A stretch of 64,000 bases of DNA, from positions 186,001 to 250,000 of the forward strand of contig NZ_DAIRVK010000005.1 of NCBI RefSeq assembly GCF_036802865.1. Reading direction: 5' to 3'. Positions 1 to 8,832 of this stretch are shown here, piece by piece. The notes under the pieces were generated by a model, which saw nothing but the letters and a program-made list of their open reading frames with translations, was not told where the DNA came from and did no database searches. The first letter of the stretch is position 1. Every line of letters starts with the position of its first letter. The DNA is from Sulfurospirillum sp036802865. GTDB taxonomy: Bacteria > Campylobacterota > Campylobacteria > Campylobacterales > Sulfurospirillaceae. Position numbers and translations under genes: made by a program.

Positions 1-1889
1 CATGGACGATTACGCTTTCTCCTACAAAAGGTTGGGGAAGTCCCATGGTTTTTATGCTGTTTGAATTGATTGCTTTGGTGTTTGCTTTGATGCTAGCCTA
101 CATGTCTAAGCTGTTCATCGCACTAAAATTTACCAAAGTTGCACTTGAATCAAAAGTCATTCAAACAACAGGAGAAAAAAAACTGTTAGAACGCCAGTTT
201 GAAGTACTTTTAGATGCTATCCCCGATCTTATTTGGCTCAAAGATCCTCATGGGATTTATCTTTTTTGCAATAAATCGTTTGAGCGATTCTTTGGAGCAA
301 AAGAGCAAGAGATTGTCGGTAAGAGCGATTATGATTTTGTAGAAAAACAACTTGCAGATTTTTTCAGATCCCATGATATCAAAGCAATGGAAGCACAAAA
401 TCCTGTCAGCAATGAAGAAGAACTTCTTTTTAAAGAAGATGGTTACTATGGACTTTTTGAGACTATTAAAACACCTGTACATAATCACAATGGTGATATT
501 TTAGGTGTTCTTGGTATTGCTCGTGATATTACAATGCGCAGAGAAAATGAAGCAAAAATTCAAAAATTAGAGTATTTTGATGCACTTACGGGATTACCGA
601 ACAAACTTCAGCTCCATCTTCGCGTTGAGCATGATCTTAGTATTGTTCAACGTCAAAATGAACAGTTGGCAGTACTTTTTATTGATTTTGACCACTTTAA
701 AAATATCAACGATACTTTAGGGCATGCGATTGGTGATGAACTGTTAGTGAAAGTTTCTAAGCGCCTTAAACCGTTGCTTCGCCAAGTAGATACACTTTCA
801 CGCCAAGGTGGCGATGAATTTATTGTTATTTTACCGGCTGTCAGTGTTGATGATGCCGCACATATGGCGAAAAAATTTCTCCAAGCCATTGAACAGCCCA
901 TCCAACTACTTGATAATGAGCTTATTGTTACGGCATCTATTGGTATAGCGCTTTACCCAAATGATGGACAAGATATTGATACCCTGTTTAGATGTGCGGA
1001 TGCTGCTATGTATTTAGCAAAGCAAAATGGACGAAATAATTATCGCTTTTTTACTTCAGAGATTCAAAGTAGATCAGCGCGCATTTTAAGCCTTGAAAAT
1101 GCACTGCGATATGCGCATTCTAGGGGAGAGTTAAGCCTTCATTATCAACCGCAAATTTCACTCAGTGATGGCAAAATTATAGGCGTTGAAGCATTACTCC
1201 GTTGGCACCATCCCGAACTTGGAATGATCTCTCCTATAGAATTTATACCGATTGCAGAAGAGAGTGGGCAGATACTATTGATTGGCGAATGGGTGATGCG
1301 TACAGCTGTTACATGCATGAAGCAGTGGATAGAGAGAGGTTTTCCTACGATGCGTATGGCTGTTAATCTTTCAGCCGTTCAGTTTCATGATGCGCATCTC
1401 TCTCATCTTATCAGTACCATTCTTGATGACGTTCAACTTCCAGCGGAGTATTTGGAGATTGAACTGACTGAGAGTGTTACTGCTCAAAACCCTATTCATG
1501 CTATAGAGACGATGAATGAACTTTCTCAAAAAGGGATACGCCTTTCTATTGATGACTTTGGTACGGGGTACTCATCTTTGAGTTATTTGAAACGGTTTAA
1601 AGTTTATAAACTTAAAATCGATCAAAGCTTTATTCGTGACATCAATATTGATCCTGAGGATCGTGAAATTGTTAAGACGATCATTGCCTTGGGAAAAAGT
1701 TTAGGGTTCAAAACGATTGCTGAGGGTGTTGAAACCAAAGAGCAGTTGGACTTTTTAAAAGAGAATGGATGCGATGAAGCTCAAGGGTACTACTTTAGCA
1801 AGCCCTTGAACATCACCGATATTGAAGCGTTATTGCAAAATCCTGAAATTATTGTACAAAAGAACAACAGTAGTCTGCCATCGATGTAA
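1..1889 (+). CDS. PAS-GGDEF-EAL c-di-GMP signalling protein (5' partial)
   Basis: The reading frame is open from the first complete codon (base 3), so the gene starts upstream of the window. The first ATG at base 45 falls inside a stretch that looks like the end of a periplasmic sensor domain (SPTKGWGSP) running straight into a membrane helix, so I do not take it as the start. After the helix come a PAS domain (about bases 200-530), a GGDEF domain with an intact GGDEF motif at 805-819, and an EAL domain with EAL at 1188-1196, DDFGTGYSSL and EGVET. Both catalytic signatures look intact, so it could make and degrade c-di-GMP. The last 41 bases overlap the convergent ppnP gene. The upstream sensor could be CHASE-like; that is a guess from the pre-helix sequence. 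Confidence 0.9.
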   Translation, partial: WTITLSPTKGWGSPMVFMLFELIALVFALMLAYMSKLFIALKFTKVALESKVIQTTGEKKLLERQFEVLLDAIPDLIWLKDPHGIYLFCNKSFERFFGAKEQEIVGKSDYDFVEKQLADFFRSHDIKAMEAQNPVSNEEELLFKEDGYYGLFETIKTPVHNHNGDILGVLGIARDITMRRENEAKIQKLEYFDALTGLPNKLQLHLRVEHDLSIVQRQNEQLAVLFIDFDHFKNINDTLGHAIGDELLVKVSKRLKPLLRQVDTLSRQGGDEFIVILPAVSVDDAAHMAKKFLQAIEQPIQLLDNELIVTASIGIALYPNDGQDIDTLFRCADAAMYLAKQNGRNNYRFFTSEIQSRSARILSLENALRYAHSRGELSLHYQPQISLSDGKIIGVEALLRWHHPELGMISPIEFIPIAEESGQILLIGEWVMRTAVTCMKQWIERGFPTMRMAVNLSAVQFHDAHLSHLISTILDDVQLPAEYLEIELTESVTAQNPIHAIETMNELSQKGIRLSIDDFGTGYSSLSYLKRFKVYKLKIDQSFIRDINIDPEDREIVKTIIALGKSLGFKTIAEGVETKEQLDFLKENGCDEAQGYYFSKPLNITDIEALLQNPEIIVQKNNSSLPSM

Positions 1890-2160
1890 CATGTAAGGTA
1901 AAGCTTGAATTAGCAGGTACTTCAAATGTGGCAGAACCATGAATGACTAAAGGCTCTTTTTGGTTAGGAAGCTCAACAGTCAGTTCTCCACTAAAAAACT
2001 CCATAATTTCGGCTTTCCCTGTGTTAAAGGTGTAGTCTCCTACTTGCATAAAGCCGAGTGTTTTAGTTGATCCATCTTCAAATGTAAGCGTGTAGCTGAC
2101 CACTTTGCCATCAAAGTAAACGTTTGCTTTTTTCTTGGCCGTAACATTTTTAAATTCCAT
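1849..2160 (-). CDS. ppnP: pyrimidine/purine nucleoside phosphorylase PpnP (DUF1255)
   Basis: A 103-residue small cupin-like protein that phosphorolyses nucleosides to base plus ribose-1-phosphate. The sequence follows the family along its length: MEFKNVTAKKKANVYFDGKV at the N-terminus, LGFMQVGDYTF in the middle, and FEVPANSSFTL near the end. E. coli PpnP is about 94 residues, so this is full length. The frame opens further upstream (to 2193), but the ATG at 2160 follows an AAGAGGG ribosome site and begins the conserved sequence, so I chose it. A TATAAT on the minus strand at 2195-2200 is a plausible -10. Its 3' end overlaps the convergent GGDEF-EAL gene by 41 bp. Confidence 0.88.
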   Translation of the reverse strand: MEFKNVTAKKKANVYFDGKVVSYTLTFEDGSTKTLGFMQVGDYTFNTGKAEIMEFFSGELTVELPNQKEPLVIHGSATFEVPANSSFTLHVTSMADYCCSFVQ

Positions 2161-2240
2161 TTTTTCCCTCTTGTTCAAATAAAATATAGCCATAATTATA
2201 GTTACTTTGTGCTTGTAATTTCTTTTTCATGCAGATTCAC

Positions 2241-2246
2241 TATAAT
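2241..2246 (+). promoter_or_regulatory. -10 element upstream of can
   Basis: TATAAT lies 29 bp before the can start in an AT-rich stretch. Campylobacterota sigma-70 promoters often lack a clear -35, and none is seen here. Confidence 0.5.
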
Positions 2247-2275
2247 TACCCATCTAAAATTCAAAAGGGTGCTGG

Positions 2276-2926
2276 ATGATGAAGATAGCCGAGCTTATCA
2301 GCGGATACGAAAAGTTTAAAGATACCAAATTTAAAAAATATGAAAACAAATTTTTGGATCTTGTCAAAAATGGTCAACATCCAAAGGTTTTATTTATCGC
2401 CTGTAGTGATTCAAGGGTTGACCCTTCGTTGATCACCAATTCTGCCCCAGGAGAGCTTTTTGTACTGCGAAACATTGGTAACTTTGTTCCTCCTTTCGCC
2501 CCAGACAATGACTTTCATGCAACAGCGGCGGGTATTGAGTATGCTGTTTCGGTTTTGGGCGTAACGGACATCATCATCTGTGGGCATTCACACTGTGGTG
2601 CTATTGAGACTATGTACACAAAAATCACTGACATTAACTTGGTGCATGTTAAGAAGTGGCTAGAACTGGGTATGGATGCTAAAAACTATGTCACTCAAAA
2701 GTTGATTAGTCAAGATGTAACGCAGCCTGAAAGGTTGGAGTTGACCGAGAAAATTTCACTGCTATTTCAATCTAAAAATCTTTTAACCTATCCTGATGTG
2801 GAGCGTCGTGTTCATGCGGGAGATCTTTTTATAAGGTCATGGTACTATCACTTAGAAACAGGAGAACTTGAGTACTTCAATACCGAATCAGGCGAATTTG
2901 AGCCAATGTTAGGAAGTGAGAATTGA
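2276..2926 (+). CDS. can: beta-class carbonic anhydrase
   Basis: A 216-residue cytoplasmic zinc enzyme interconverting CO2 and bicarbonate. The zinc and catalytic signature is plain: ACSDSRVDPSLI supplies the first Cys and the Asp/Arg dyad, and GHSHCGAIE supplies the His and second Cys. Length is normal for the family. Two adjacent ATG codons (2276, 2279) follow AAAAGGG; either could start. A TATAAT at 2241-2246 is a likely -10. The stop codon overlaps the TTG start of the next gene, so the two are translationally coupled. Confidence 0.93.
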   Translation: MMKIAELISGYEKFKDTKFKKYENKFLDLVKNGQHPKVLFIACSDSRVDPSLITNSAPGELFVLRNIGNFVPPFAPDNDFHATAAGIEYAVSVLGVTDIIICGHSHCGAIETMYTKITDINLVHVKKWLELGMDAKNYVTQKLISQDVTQPERLELTEKISLLFQSKNLLTYPDVERRVHAGDLFIRSWYYHLETGELEYFNTESGEFEPMLGSEN

Positions 2927-3855
2927 TTCGTTGGGTTCTGCTTTTTATTCCTCTTCTTCTGAGTGCATTAGAGTTTAAAGTGGCAACTTATAATGTCGAG
3001 AATCTTTTTGATGTCCAAAAAGAGGGCGGAGAGTACGAAGAGTATGTGCCCAATAATAAACACGGTTGGAATGAAGCAATGTTGCAAATAAAAATTGCAC
3101 ATATTGCCCGTGTCATTGCTGATATAGATGCCGATGTTATCGCTTTAGAAGAAGTGGAGAACAAAGCTGTTCTTAAACAACTCAACGTAGCATTGGGCAA
3201 TAAAGCGTATCCGTATCTGTTTTATCCCAATAAAAAAGAACGTGTGACGATTGAAACAGCGCTTCTTTCTCGTTTCCCGATAGACAAGGCATCAACGATT
3301 GCCATTAAAGATCAACCGCGAGGGATTCATCGCATTACGCTAAAAATTAAGAATCAGAGCTTGGATGTCTATATCAACCATTGGCCTGCTCAAAAAGAAA
3401 AAGAAGAAGAGCGGTTGATGTATGCTACAACACTGCATAATATACTTTTAAAAGAAGAGGGTAAAGAATATATACTTTTAGGAGATTTTAACTCTCCCTA
3501 TCAGGTTCAAAAAGACTGGGGGTTAGCCTTAGTCACGATCCTAAAAGCGGGAGACAAAAGTGCTTCATTGTATAACCTTTGGTATGACTTGCCTCAAGAT
3601 AAGCGCTATTCTCATAGTTATGGAAAACAAAAGGCGGCGCTAGACCACATTATTATCCCTAAAACACTGAGTGATGGCAAAGGCATAGAGTATAACCCTT
3701 CGTCCCTAACCGTCTTCACACGTCCTTATATGCTTGATGACAAGAGTGATCCTAAGCGCTGGCAAATCAGCGATAGAGGCAGAGGTGTACATCAAGGTGA
3801 TGGCTATTCCGATCATTTTCCGATAACTGCACTTTTCCATACGGTCAATGATTAA
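2923..3855 (+). CDS. secreted endonuclease/exonuclease/phosphatase family protein
   Basis: A 310-residue protein with an N-terminal signal peptide (WVLLFIPLLLSAL) followed by an EEP-fold hydrolase domain. The metal-binding and catalytic signatures are visible: TYNVENLF, ALEEVEN, INHWPAQ, LLGDFNSP, ALDHIIIP and SDHFPI. The fold covers nucleases and phosphodiesterases, so the substrate cannot be read from sequence. The start is TTG at 2923, with AGGAAG just upstream and the can stop codon overlapping it, so translation is coupled to carbonic anhydrase. Coupling to can need not mean a shared function. Confidence 0.82.
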   Translation: MIRWVLLFIPLLLSALEFKVATYNVENLFDVQKEGGEYEEYVPNNKHGWNEAMLQIKIAHIARVIADIDADVIALEEVENKAVLKQLNVALGNKAYPYLFYPNKKERVTIETALLSRFPIDKASTIAIKDQPRGIHRITLKIKNQSLDVYINHWPAQKEKEEERLMYATTLHNILLKEEGKEYILLGDFNSPYQVQKDWGLALVTILKAGDKSASLYNLWYDLPQDKRYSHSYGKQKAALDHIIIPKTLSDGKGIEYNPSSLTVFTRPYMLDDKSDPKRWQISDRGRGVHQGDGYSDHFPITALFHTVND

Positions 3856-3931
3856 GTCTCAAATATAACATCATTTTAAGCCCTTTACTTTTATAGTTAA
3901 CAATTATATTAATCATAACAAAGGACTCAAA

Positions 3932-4135
3932 ATGATCTGTGCTGAAAAACTTCAACGTTTGCTGATGGCAGTTGTTTTATTTATTGCATGTTGTTTGATG
4001 ACGTCAGGTTCTGTGTATGGCACAATTTTACTAGGCTTTGTCATCGCTATGACTCTCATTTGGGCAATTACCGATTTTTGTCCTTCTATTTGGTTTTTCA
4101 CCAAGTTGTTTGGACACTGTAAAAGTAGCCGTTAG
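3932..4135 (+). CDS. small DUF2892-like inner-membrane protein
   Basis: A 67-residue protein with two predicted membrane helices (RLLMAVVLFIACCLM and TILLGFVIAMTLIWAI). It ends in an ITDFCPSIWFFTKLFG segment resembling the CP-containing tail of DUF2892 proteins, which also occur fused to rhodanese domains. An AAAGGA ribosome site precedes the ATG. Function is unknown; the cysteines could suggest sulfur or redox chemistry, but that is speculation. Confidence 0.65.
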   Translation: MICAEKLQRLLMAVVLFIACCLMTSGSVYGTILLGFVIAMTLIWAITDFCPSIWFFTKLFGHCKSSR

Positions 4136-4203
4136 TACCGCAAAAATCCTTTGCATGTAAAAGCACGATTTAACCTCTGTTTAGCTAAAATAGAGCTAAA
4201 TTA

Positions 4204-4215
4204 TTTACATGTAAA
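4204..4215 (+). repeat. TTTACATGTAAA palindrome, copy 1 (glyS leader)
   Basis: Perfect 12-bp palindrome followed by GG, directly before the glyS start. A degenerate copy (TTGCATGTAAA) lies about 53 bp upstream at 4151-4161. One of seven copies of TTACATGTAAAG in the window. Confidence 0.7.
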
Positions 4216-4224
4216 GGTCAATCA

Positions 4225-6276
4225 ATGATCAAACCCCTTTTGATAGAAATAGGCGTCGAAGAACTTCCTGCGATCCCTTTTTTGAAAGAACTTCCCAATA
4301 TTGAAACATTATGGCTTGATATTTTAGAGAAAAATGCCCTCGCGTGTGAGTTTGAATTTTACTATACACCACGTCGTTTAGTTCTTTGGCATAAAGCATT
4401 CCCCATTGCACAAGCAGAGCGTGAAGAGGAATTTTTTGGCGCACCTTTAAGTGTTGCACTCAAAGATGGAGAACCAACGCCTGCGGCACTTGGTTTTGCA
4501 AAAAAATGTGGTGTTGATTTTTCTCAAGTTTCACAAACTCTAAAAGATGGTAAAGAAGTACTTTACTATAAAAAAACCATTGCGGGTTCTGAGTCAAAAT
4601 TGCTCCTTAAAGAGATGATCGAAAGTTTTATCAAGGGTCTTAATTTTGGAAAGTCCATGCGTTGGGGCTTTTTAGAAGAGAGCTTTATTCGTCCTATTCG
4701 TTGGTTTGGCTGTATGTTGGGCGATGAGCATGTTCCTTTCTCTCTTTTTGGCATCGAATCCACACCTTTTTCATACCCGCACAGAACCATTTCGTATGAG
4801 CCATTTGCCTATATGTTTGCAGGTGATTATTTTGATAGATTGGCTGAGCGTGGCGTTGTGTTGTACCCAAGCAAACGTCAAGAGATTATTTTAAATGATT
4901 TTAAAGCGATTGAGCAAAAAGAGGGTATTCACATCGAAATTGATGCAGACCTTTTAGCGGAAGTTGTTGCCATAACTGAGTATCCAAAAGCACTTATTGG
5001 TAGTTTTGAAGAGCGATTTTTGCGTTTACCTCCTGAAGTTATCATCACTTCCATGAAAGAGAACCAACGTTACTTCCCTGTTTTTAAAGAGGGTAAACTG
5101 ACCAATCGTTTTATTGTGGTTTCGAATGCAATTAGCGATGATTATGATTTGATTGTAAGAGGAAATGAGAAAGTACTCCGTGCACGTTTAAGCGATGCAC
5201 TTTTCTTCCTAGACAATGACCTTAAACATGGACTTAGCTATGAAAAACTAAAAGACATCACGTATCTTGATGGACTCGGTTCGTTACTGGATAAAGAGCT
5301 TCGTGAAAAAGAGATTGCGACGTATTTAACCAGCAAATACCAACCAACACTCCTTGCTCAAAACAGTCGCCTTAATGCTTCAAGTTTACAAGCACTCATG
5401 GACAAATCAGTCATGTACAGTAAAAGTGATCTTTTAAGTGAGATGGTTTATGAATTTACGGAGCTTCAAGGTTTGATGGGTTACTACTACGCAAATGCTG
5501 CTGGCGAAGATGAACTTTTTGCATTAGCGTTGAAAGAACAGTACCTTCCAAATTCTGAAGAGAGTGCATTGCCAAGCACACTTTTTAGTGCGATTCCAGC
5601 CCTTGCCTATAAACTTGATTCTCTTATTGCACTTTTCAGCATCGATAAAATTCCAACAGGCAATAAAGACCCTTATGCGCTTCGTCGTGCCGTAAATGGT
5701 ATTGTCAAAATTGTTCTTGACCAAGGCATTGTTTTTGACATTCATAAAGACCTCAAAGCATTAAGTGCATCGTATAAAGCGTTTGATTTTACTATTTTAG
5801 AGACATTCTTTTTAGAGCGAATGTATCAGTTCTTTGATGTGAATCCTTCTATTATTACAGCTGTTATTAACAGTGGTGAACGTGAAATTGTGAAACTGTC
5901 ACAAAAGATCAAAGCACTCTCCAGTATCGTTCAAGATGATGGTTTTAAAGAGATGTTCTCGACGTTTAAGCGTGTTGCAAACATTATCAAAAATATGGAT
6001 GTCAAAGCGCAAATGCCAATCGATGAAAAACTCTTTGACAATAACTACGAAAATGAACTTTACGCTGCTTTTAAAGCTACTACAGCTAAAACCTATAACT
6101 CTTTTGAAGAAAATTTAGATGCACTGTTTTCACTTAAACCACAAATCGATGCCTTTTTTGACAACGTGATGGTTAATACCGAAGATTTAAGTGTAAGAGC
6201 TAATCGTCAAAACCTTATTGCTTCGGTTTATAATGCCTTTAAATCGATTGCGGATATTAAAGAAATTAGTATTTAA
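4225..6276 (+). CDS. glyS: glycine--tRNA ligase beta subunit
   Basis: A 683-residue beta subunit of the bacterial alpha2beta2 glycyl-tRNA synthetase. The start LLIEIGVEELPA, the MKENQRYFPVF block, and the C-terminal DALRR-type domain (IPTGNKDPYALRRAVNGI) are hallmark sequences. Length is normal. The alpha subunit glyQ is not in this window, so the two genes are unlinked here. The ATG at 4225 sits 9 bp after a TTTACATGTAAA palindrome whose trailing AAAGG acts as ribosome site. A 7-bp-arm hairpin (4180-4200) lies in the leader. A terminator hairpin follows at 6284-6312. Confidence 0.96.
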   Translation: MIKPLLIEIGVEELPAIPFLKELPNIETLWLDILEKNALACEFEFYYTPRRLVLWHKAFPIAQAEREEEFFGAPLSVALKDGEPTPAALGFAKKCGVDFSQVSQTLKDGKEVLYYKKTIAGSESKLLLKEMIESFIKGLNFGKSMRWGFLEESFIRPIRWFGCMLGDEHVPFSLFGIESTPFSYPHRTISYEPFAYMFAGDYFDRLAERGVVLYPSKRQEIILNDFKAIEQKEGIHIEIDADLLAEVVAITEYPKALIGSFEERFLRLPPEVIITSMKENQRYFPVFKEGKLTNRFIVVSNAISDDYDLIVRGNEKVLRARLSDALFFLDNDLKHGLSYEKLKDITYLDGLGSLLDKELREKEIATYLTSKYQPTLLAQNSRLNASSLQALMDKSVMYSKSDLLSEMVYEFTELQGLMGYYYANAAGEDELFALALKEQYLPNSEESALPSTLFSAIPALAYKLDSLIALFSIDKIPTGNKDPYALRRAVNGIVKIVLDQGIVFDIHKDLKALSASYKAFDFTILETFFLERMYQFFDVNPSIITAVINSGEREIVKLSQKIKALSSIVQDDGFKEMFSTFKRVANIIKNMDVKAQMPIDEKLFDNNYENELYAAFKATTAKTYNSFEENLDALFSLKPQIDAFFDNVMVNTEDLSVRANRQNLIASVYNAFKSIADIKEISI

Positions 6277-6283
6277 CTGCTTC

Positions 6284-6312
6284 AAGGAGATATTCTATAA
6301 AAGTATCTCCTT
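6284..6312 (+). terminator. terminator after glyS
   Basis: Perfect 9-bp arms AAGGAGATA / TATCTCCTT with an 11-nt loop, followed by a T-rich run. Confidence 0.7.
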
Positions 6313-6354
6313 CCTTTATTTTTATATATCAAACTCTATTATGAGGGGGTTTTG

Positions 6355-8100
6355 ATGCGTTTTACTACCTGTCCGCTGGATTGTTTTGATGGATGCAGCA
6401 TTGCTGTCAGTAAAGATTTAAAGCTTAAAGGCAATAAATCCCACCCCATTACACAAGGTTATCTCTGTCACCATCTCAACCACTACCATACATTTGAACG
6501 TATTGAAGAGCCACGTTATTTGGGGCAAAGTGTCACAATGGAAGATGCTTTAAAGATTTTGGAAGAGAAGTTAAAAACATATGAGCCTTCTCAAACGCTT
6601 TATTTTAAAGGGAGTGGAAATCTTGGAGTTATGCAAAGCTCACCAAAGATGTTTTTTGCACAACATAAAGCTACGCTTGCTTCTGGATCATTGTGTGATG
6701 AGGCGGGTGATGCTGGTGTATGTGAGAGTAGAGGAGCAAATCTGTGTTTATCTCCTTTGCATGTCAAAGAGTCTGAAGTTGTCATCTTATGGGGGCGAAA
6801 TCCAACGGTAACCAATTCGCATATGCTTCCTTCCCTCAAAGGTAAAACACTTATTGTTATTGATCCTGTAAAAATTGACCTTGCCTTTCATGCGGCACTC
6901 CATATTCAGATCAAACCACGCGGTGATCTTTACCTTGCTCTTTTACTGTGTCGTTTGGTTGCTATGGAAGAGATGGAAGATCAGATTTTTTTAAAAGAAC
7001 GAACGCTTAATGCTAAAGATTTTTTAGACTTTATTAGTGGTATTCCGATGCGAAAACTCCTTGATAAATCGCAGGTCAATCTTGATGAAGTGGGTGAATT
7101 ACTTCGTTTAATCAAAGGGAAAAAAGTCTCTATTTTAGTAGGCATTGGTGTTCAAAAGTACAGCTTTGGACATAGTGTTCTACGCGCTATTGATGCCTTA
7201 GGTGCTATGCTTGGGCTCTTTGGAAAAGTAGGTTGTGGAGTAGGGTATCTTTCCAACAGTGGTTTTGGTTTTGATGCTCCCTTTAAAGTCAAAGCTAAAA
7301 CGGAGCCTTTACCTATTGCCAATTTTGGTAAATATGATCTTGTGTTTATTCAAGGTGGAAACCCTCTCAATCAAATGCCTTGCACCTCAAGAGTCAAAGA
7401 AGGTCTTGATAAAGCAAAGTGTGTGGTTTATTTTGGGTTACATGAAAATGAGACATCTGCAAAGGCACATTTGGTTATACCTGCCAAAAACTTTTTAGAA
7501 AAAGAAGATTTAAAACTCAGCTACGGGCATCCTTTTATAGGGCGTATGCCAAAATTGGTTGAGAGTAAAATCGGTATGAGTGAGTATGCGCTCTCTCAAG
7601 CGTTATTGGCTACTTTCGGGTACGAGCCTTTGGCAAGTGAAGAGCATATCATAGAAAATATTATTGCATCCAATAGTGTTGAAAAAGAAGGATTTTTAAT
7701 CTCCAAAACATACGAAGATTTACCGTATGAGAAGACATTTTATACCAAGAGTGGCAAGTTTGAGTTTTTAGACGAATTTGACGATGATTTTGATGACGAC
7801 GAAGAATTCTTTCTGATTGCTGCCAAACAAAACAAGTCACTTAATTCACAGTTTGTCACCGATGATTACCTTTATGTTCCTCTCTCTTTGGGTTTTGAAC
7901 AAGAAGATCGTGTCAGACTTACCAATCGTTACGGAAGTTCAGAGTATTCAGTCATGCCATCTGATAAGCTTCGCGATGATTGTTTACTGCTCTACAGTGG
8001 CGCTAAAAATGCCAATAGACTCACTCCCCATTTGATGAGCCAAGAGGGAAATAGTGCAGTGTATCAAGAGATGAAAGTGAAATTGGAAAAAATCAAATGA
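6355..8100 (+). CDS. molybdopterin oxidoreductase family protein
   Basis: A member of the DMSO-reductase superfamily, 581 residues and short for it. The N-terminal CPLDCFDGC plus the later GYLCHH gives the four cysteines of a 4Fe-4S site. SGSLCDEAGDAG lies where these enzymes carry the metal-coordinating residue, so Cys is the likely Mo/W ligand. GGNPLNQMPC and NETSAKAHLVIPAKNFLE match cofactor-binding segments. No Tat signal is present, so it is probably cytoplasmic. An acidic run (about 7770-7812, mostly Asp/Glu/Phe) precedes the C-terminal molydopterin dinucleotide-binding domain. The ATG at 6355 follows GAGGGGGT; a TTG three bases earlier is less likely. No electron-transfer partner is adjacent. 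Substrate unknown. The stop overlaps the next start (ATGA). Confidence 0.85.
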   Translation: MRFTTCPLDCFDGCSIAVSKDLKLKGNKSHPITQGYLCHHLNHYHTFERIEEPRYLGQSVTMEDALKILEEKLKTYEPSQTLYFKGSGNLGVMQSSPKMFFAQHKATLASGSLCDEAGDAGVCESRGANLCLSPLHVKESEVVILWGRNPTVTNSHMLPSLKGKTLIVIDPVKIDLAFHAALHIQIKPRGDLYLALLLCRLVAMEEMEDQIFLKERTLNAKDFLDFISGIPMRKLLDKSQVNLDEVGELLRLIKGKKVSILVGIGVQKYSFGHSVLRAIDALGAMLGLFGKVGCGVGYLSNSGFGFDAPFKVKAKTEPLPIANFGKYDLVFIQGGNPLNQMPCTSRVKEGLDKAKCVVYFGLHENETSAKAHLVIPAKNFLEKEDLKLSYGHPFIGRMPKLVESKIGMSEYALSQALLATFGYEPLASEEHIIENIIASNSVEKEGFLISKTYEDLPYEKTFYTKSGKFEFLDEFDDDFDDDEEFFLIAAKQNKSLNSQFVTDDYLYVPLSLGFEQEDRVRLTNRYGSSEYSVMPSDKLRDDCLLLYSGAKNANRLTPHLMSQEGNSAVYQEMKVKLEKIK

Positions 8101-8831
8101 CCGATACTGAAATTCTACTCGATGATGCTCTTTTACTCGTGGAGCAAAATTTTTACTTTTTACATATGGGAGAGTTTTTAGGAAAACTTTCTAAAACAGA
8201 AGACTTGAATGATCGTAGTTTGTTTGTGGTCAAAAAATATGAAAATGATAAAGCCTACTACTTCAATGCGGAGATCATTCAAGAGCTTCTCATCAATACA
8301 CGTCAAACGAAAAAAGAGGAGATTTCACTTTTTGAGTATTTTGTAGAGTTCAACGCTTTTCGTGGTATTTGTATGGCAACCGTTGAGAGTCTTCGATTTG
8401 AGAGCCCTTTTAAAATCTTTATGCAAAAACTTTTTGCTGACCAGTACGAGAATTTTTTTGACATTGTTTCTTTTGTGCGTAATGTTCTCTCTCACAATAT
8501 TCATTCAGAGATCCGTCTCAGTGAGAAAGATTACGATGGGACATTAAAGCGCATTCGTCGTATGGGACGAAATGCAGATATGAGTTTTGCTTTTCAATAT
8601 TCACGCAATCTCCCAGAACTGGGTGCTCCTAATGATGCGTATATCTTTACGTGTAAGATTGATTTTGAAAAGCTCGAAGAAGGAATGCCTTTTTTAGAGA
8701 TACTCTCCATGTGGGATCTTTTGATGCTCAGTGAGCTTTGTTTTAATTTGGTAATGACCTATCGAATGAAAGAAGAAAAAGCGTTAGAAGAAGAGGAAAC
8801 GTGGGCAGATTTTTATTCTGCCCACAGTTAA
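8097..8831 (+). CDS. uncharacterised protein with a HEPN-like RNxxxH motif
   Basis: A 244-residue soluble protein coupled to the upstream molybdoenzyme by a 4-base ATGA overlap. I do not recognise its family by name. It is predicted mostly alpha-helical, and contains FVRNVLSHNIH, which fits the R-polar-x3-H signature of HEPN ribonucleases. No MNT-type antitoxin partner is next to it, so a classic toxin-antitoxin role is not supported. The coupling could instead mean an assembly role for the molybdoenzyme. A 9-bp-arm hairpin overlaps the last codons (8801-8825). The HEPN call is a motif-level inference. Confidence 0.6.
   Translation: MTDTEILLDDALLLVEQNFYFLHMGEFLGKLSKTEDLNDRSLFVVKKYENDKAYYFNAEIIQELLINTRQTKKEEISLFEYFVEFNAFRGICMATVESLRFESPFKIFMQKLFADQYENFFDIVSFVRNVLSHNIHSEIRLSEKDYDGTLKRIRRMGRNADMSFAFQYSRNLPELGAPNDAYIFTCKIDFEKLEEGMPFLEILSMWDLLMLSELCFNLVMTYRMKEEKALEEEETWADFYSAHS
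8801..8825. terminator. bidirectional terminator inside a coding 3' end
   Basis: GTGGGCAGA / TCTGCCCAC arms with an A/T-rich 7-nt loop lie within the final codons of the 8097-8831 gene, between it and the convergent glnK. Confidence 0.6.
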
Positions 8832-8832
8832 A

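Noticed and set aside
7770..7812. Acidic low-complexity run as a frameshift or sequencing artefact in the molybdopterin oxidoreductase
   Set aside because: The frame is open on both sides and the domain after it reads as a normal C-terminal cofactor-binding domain.
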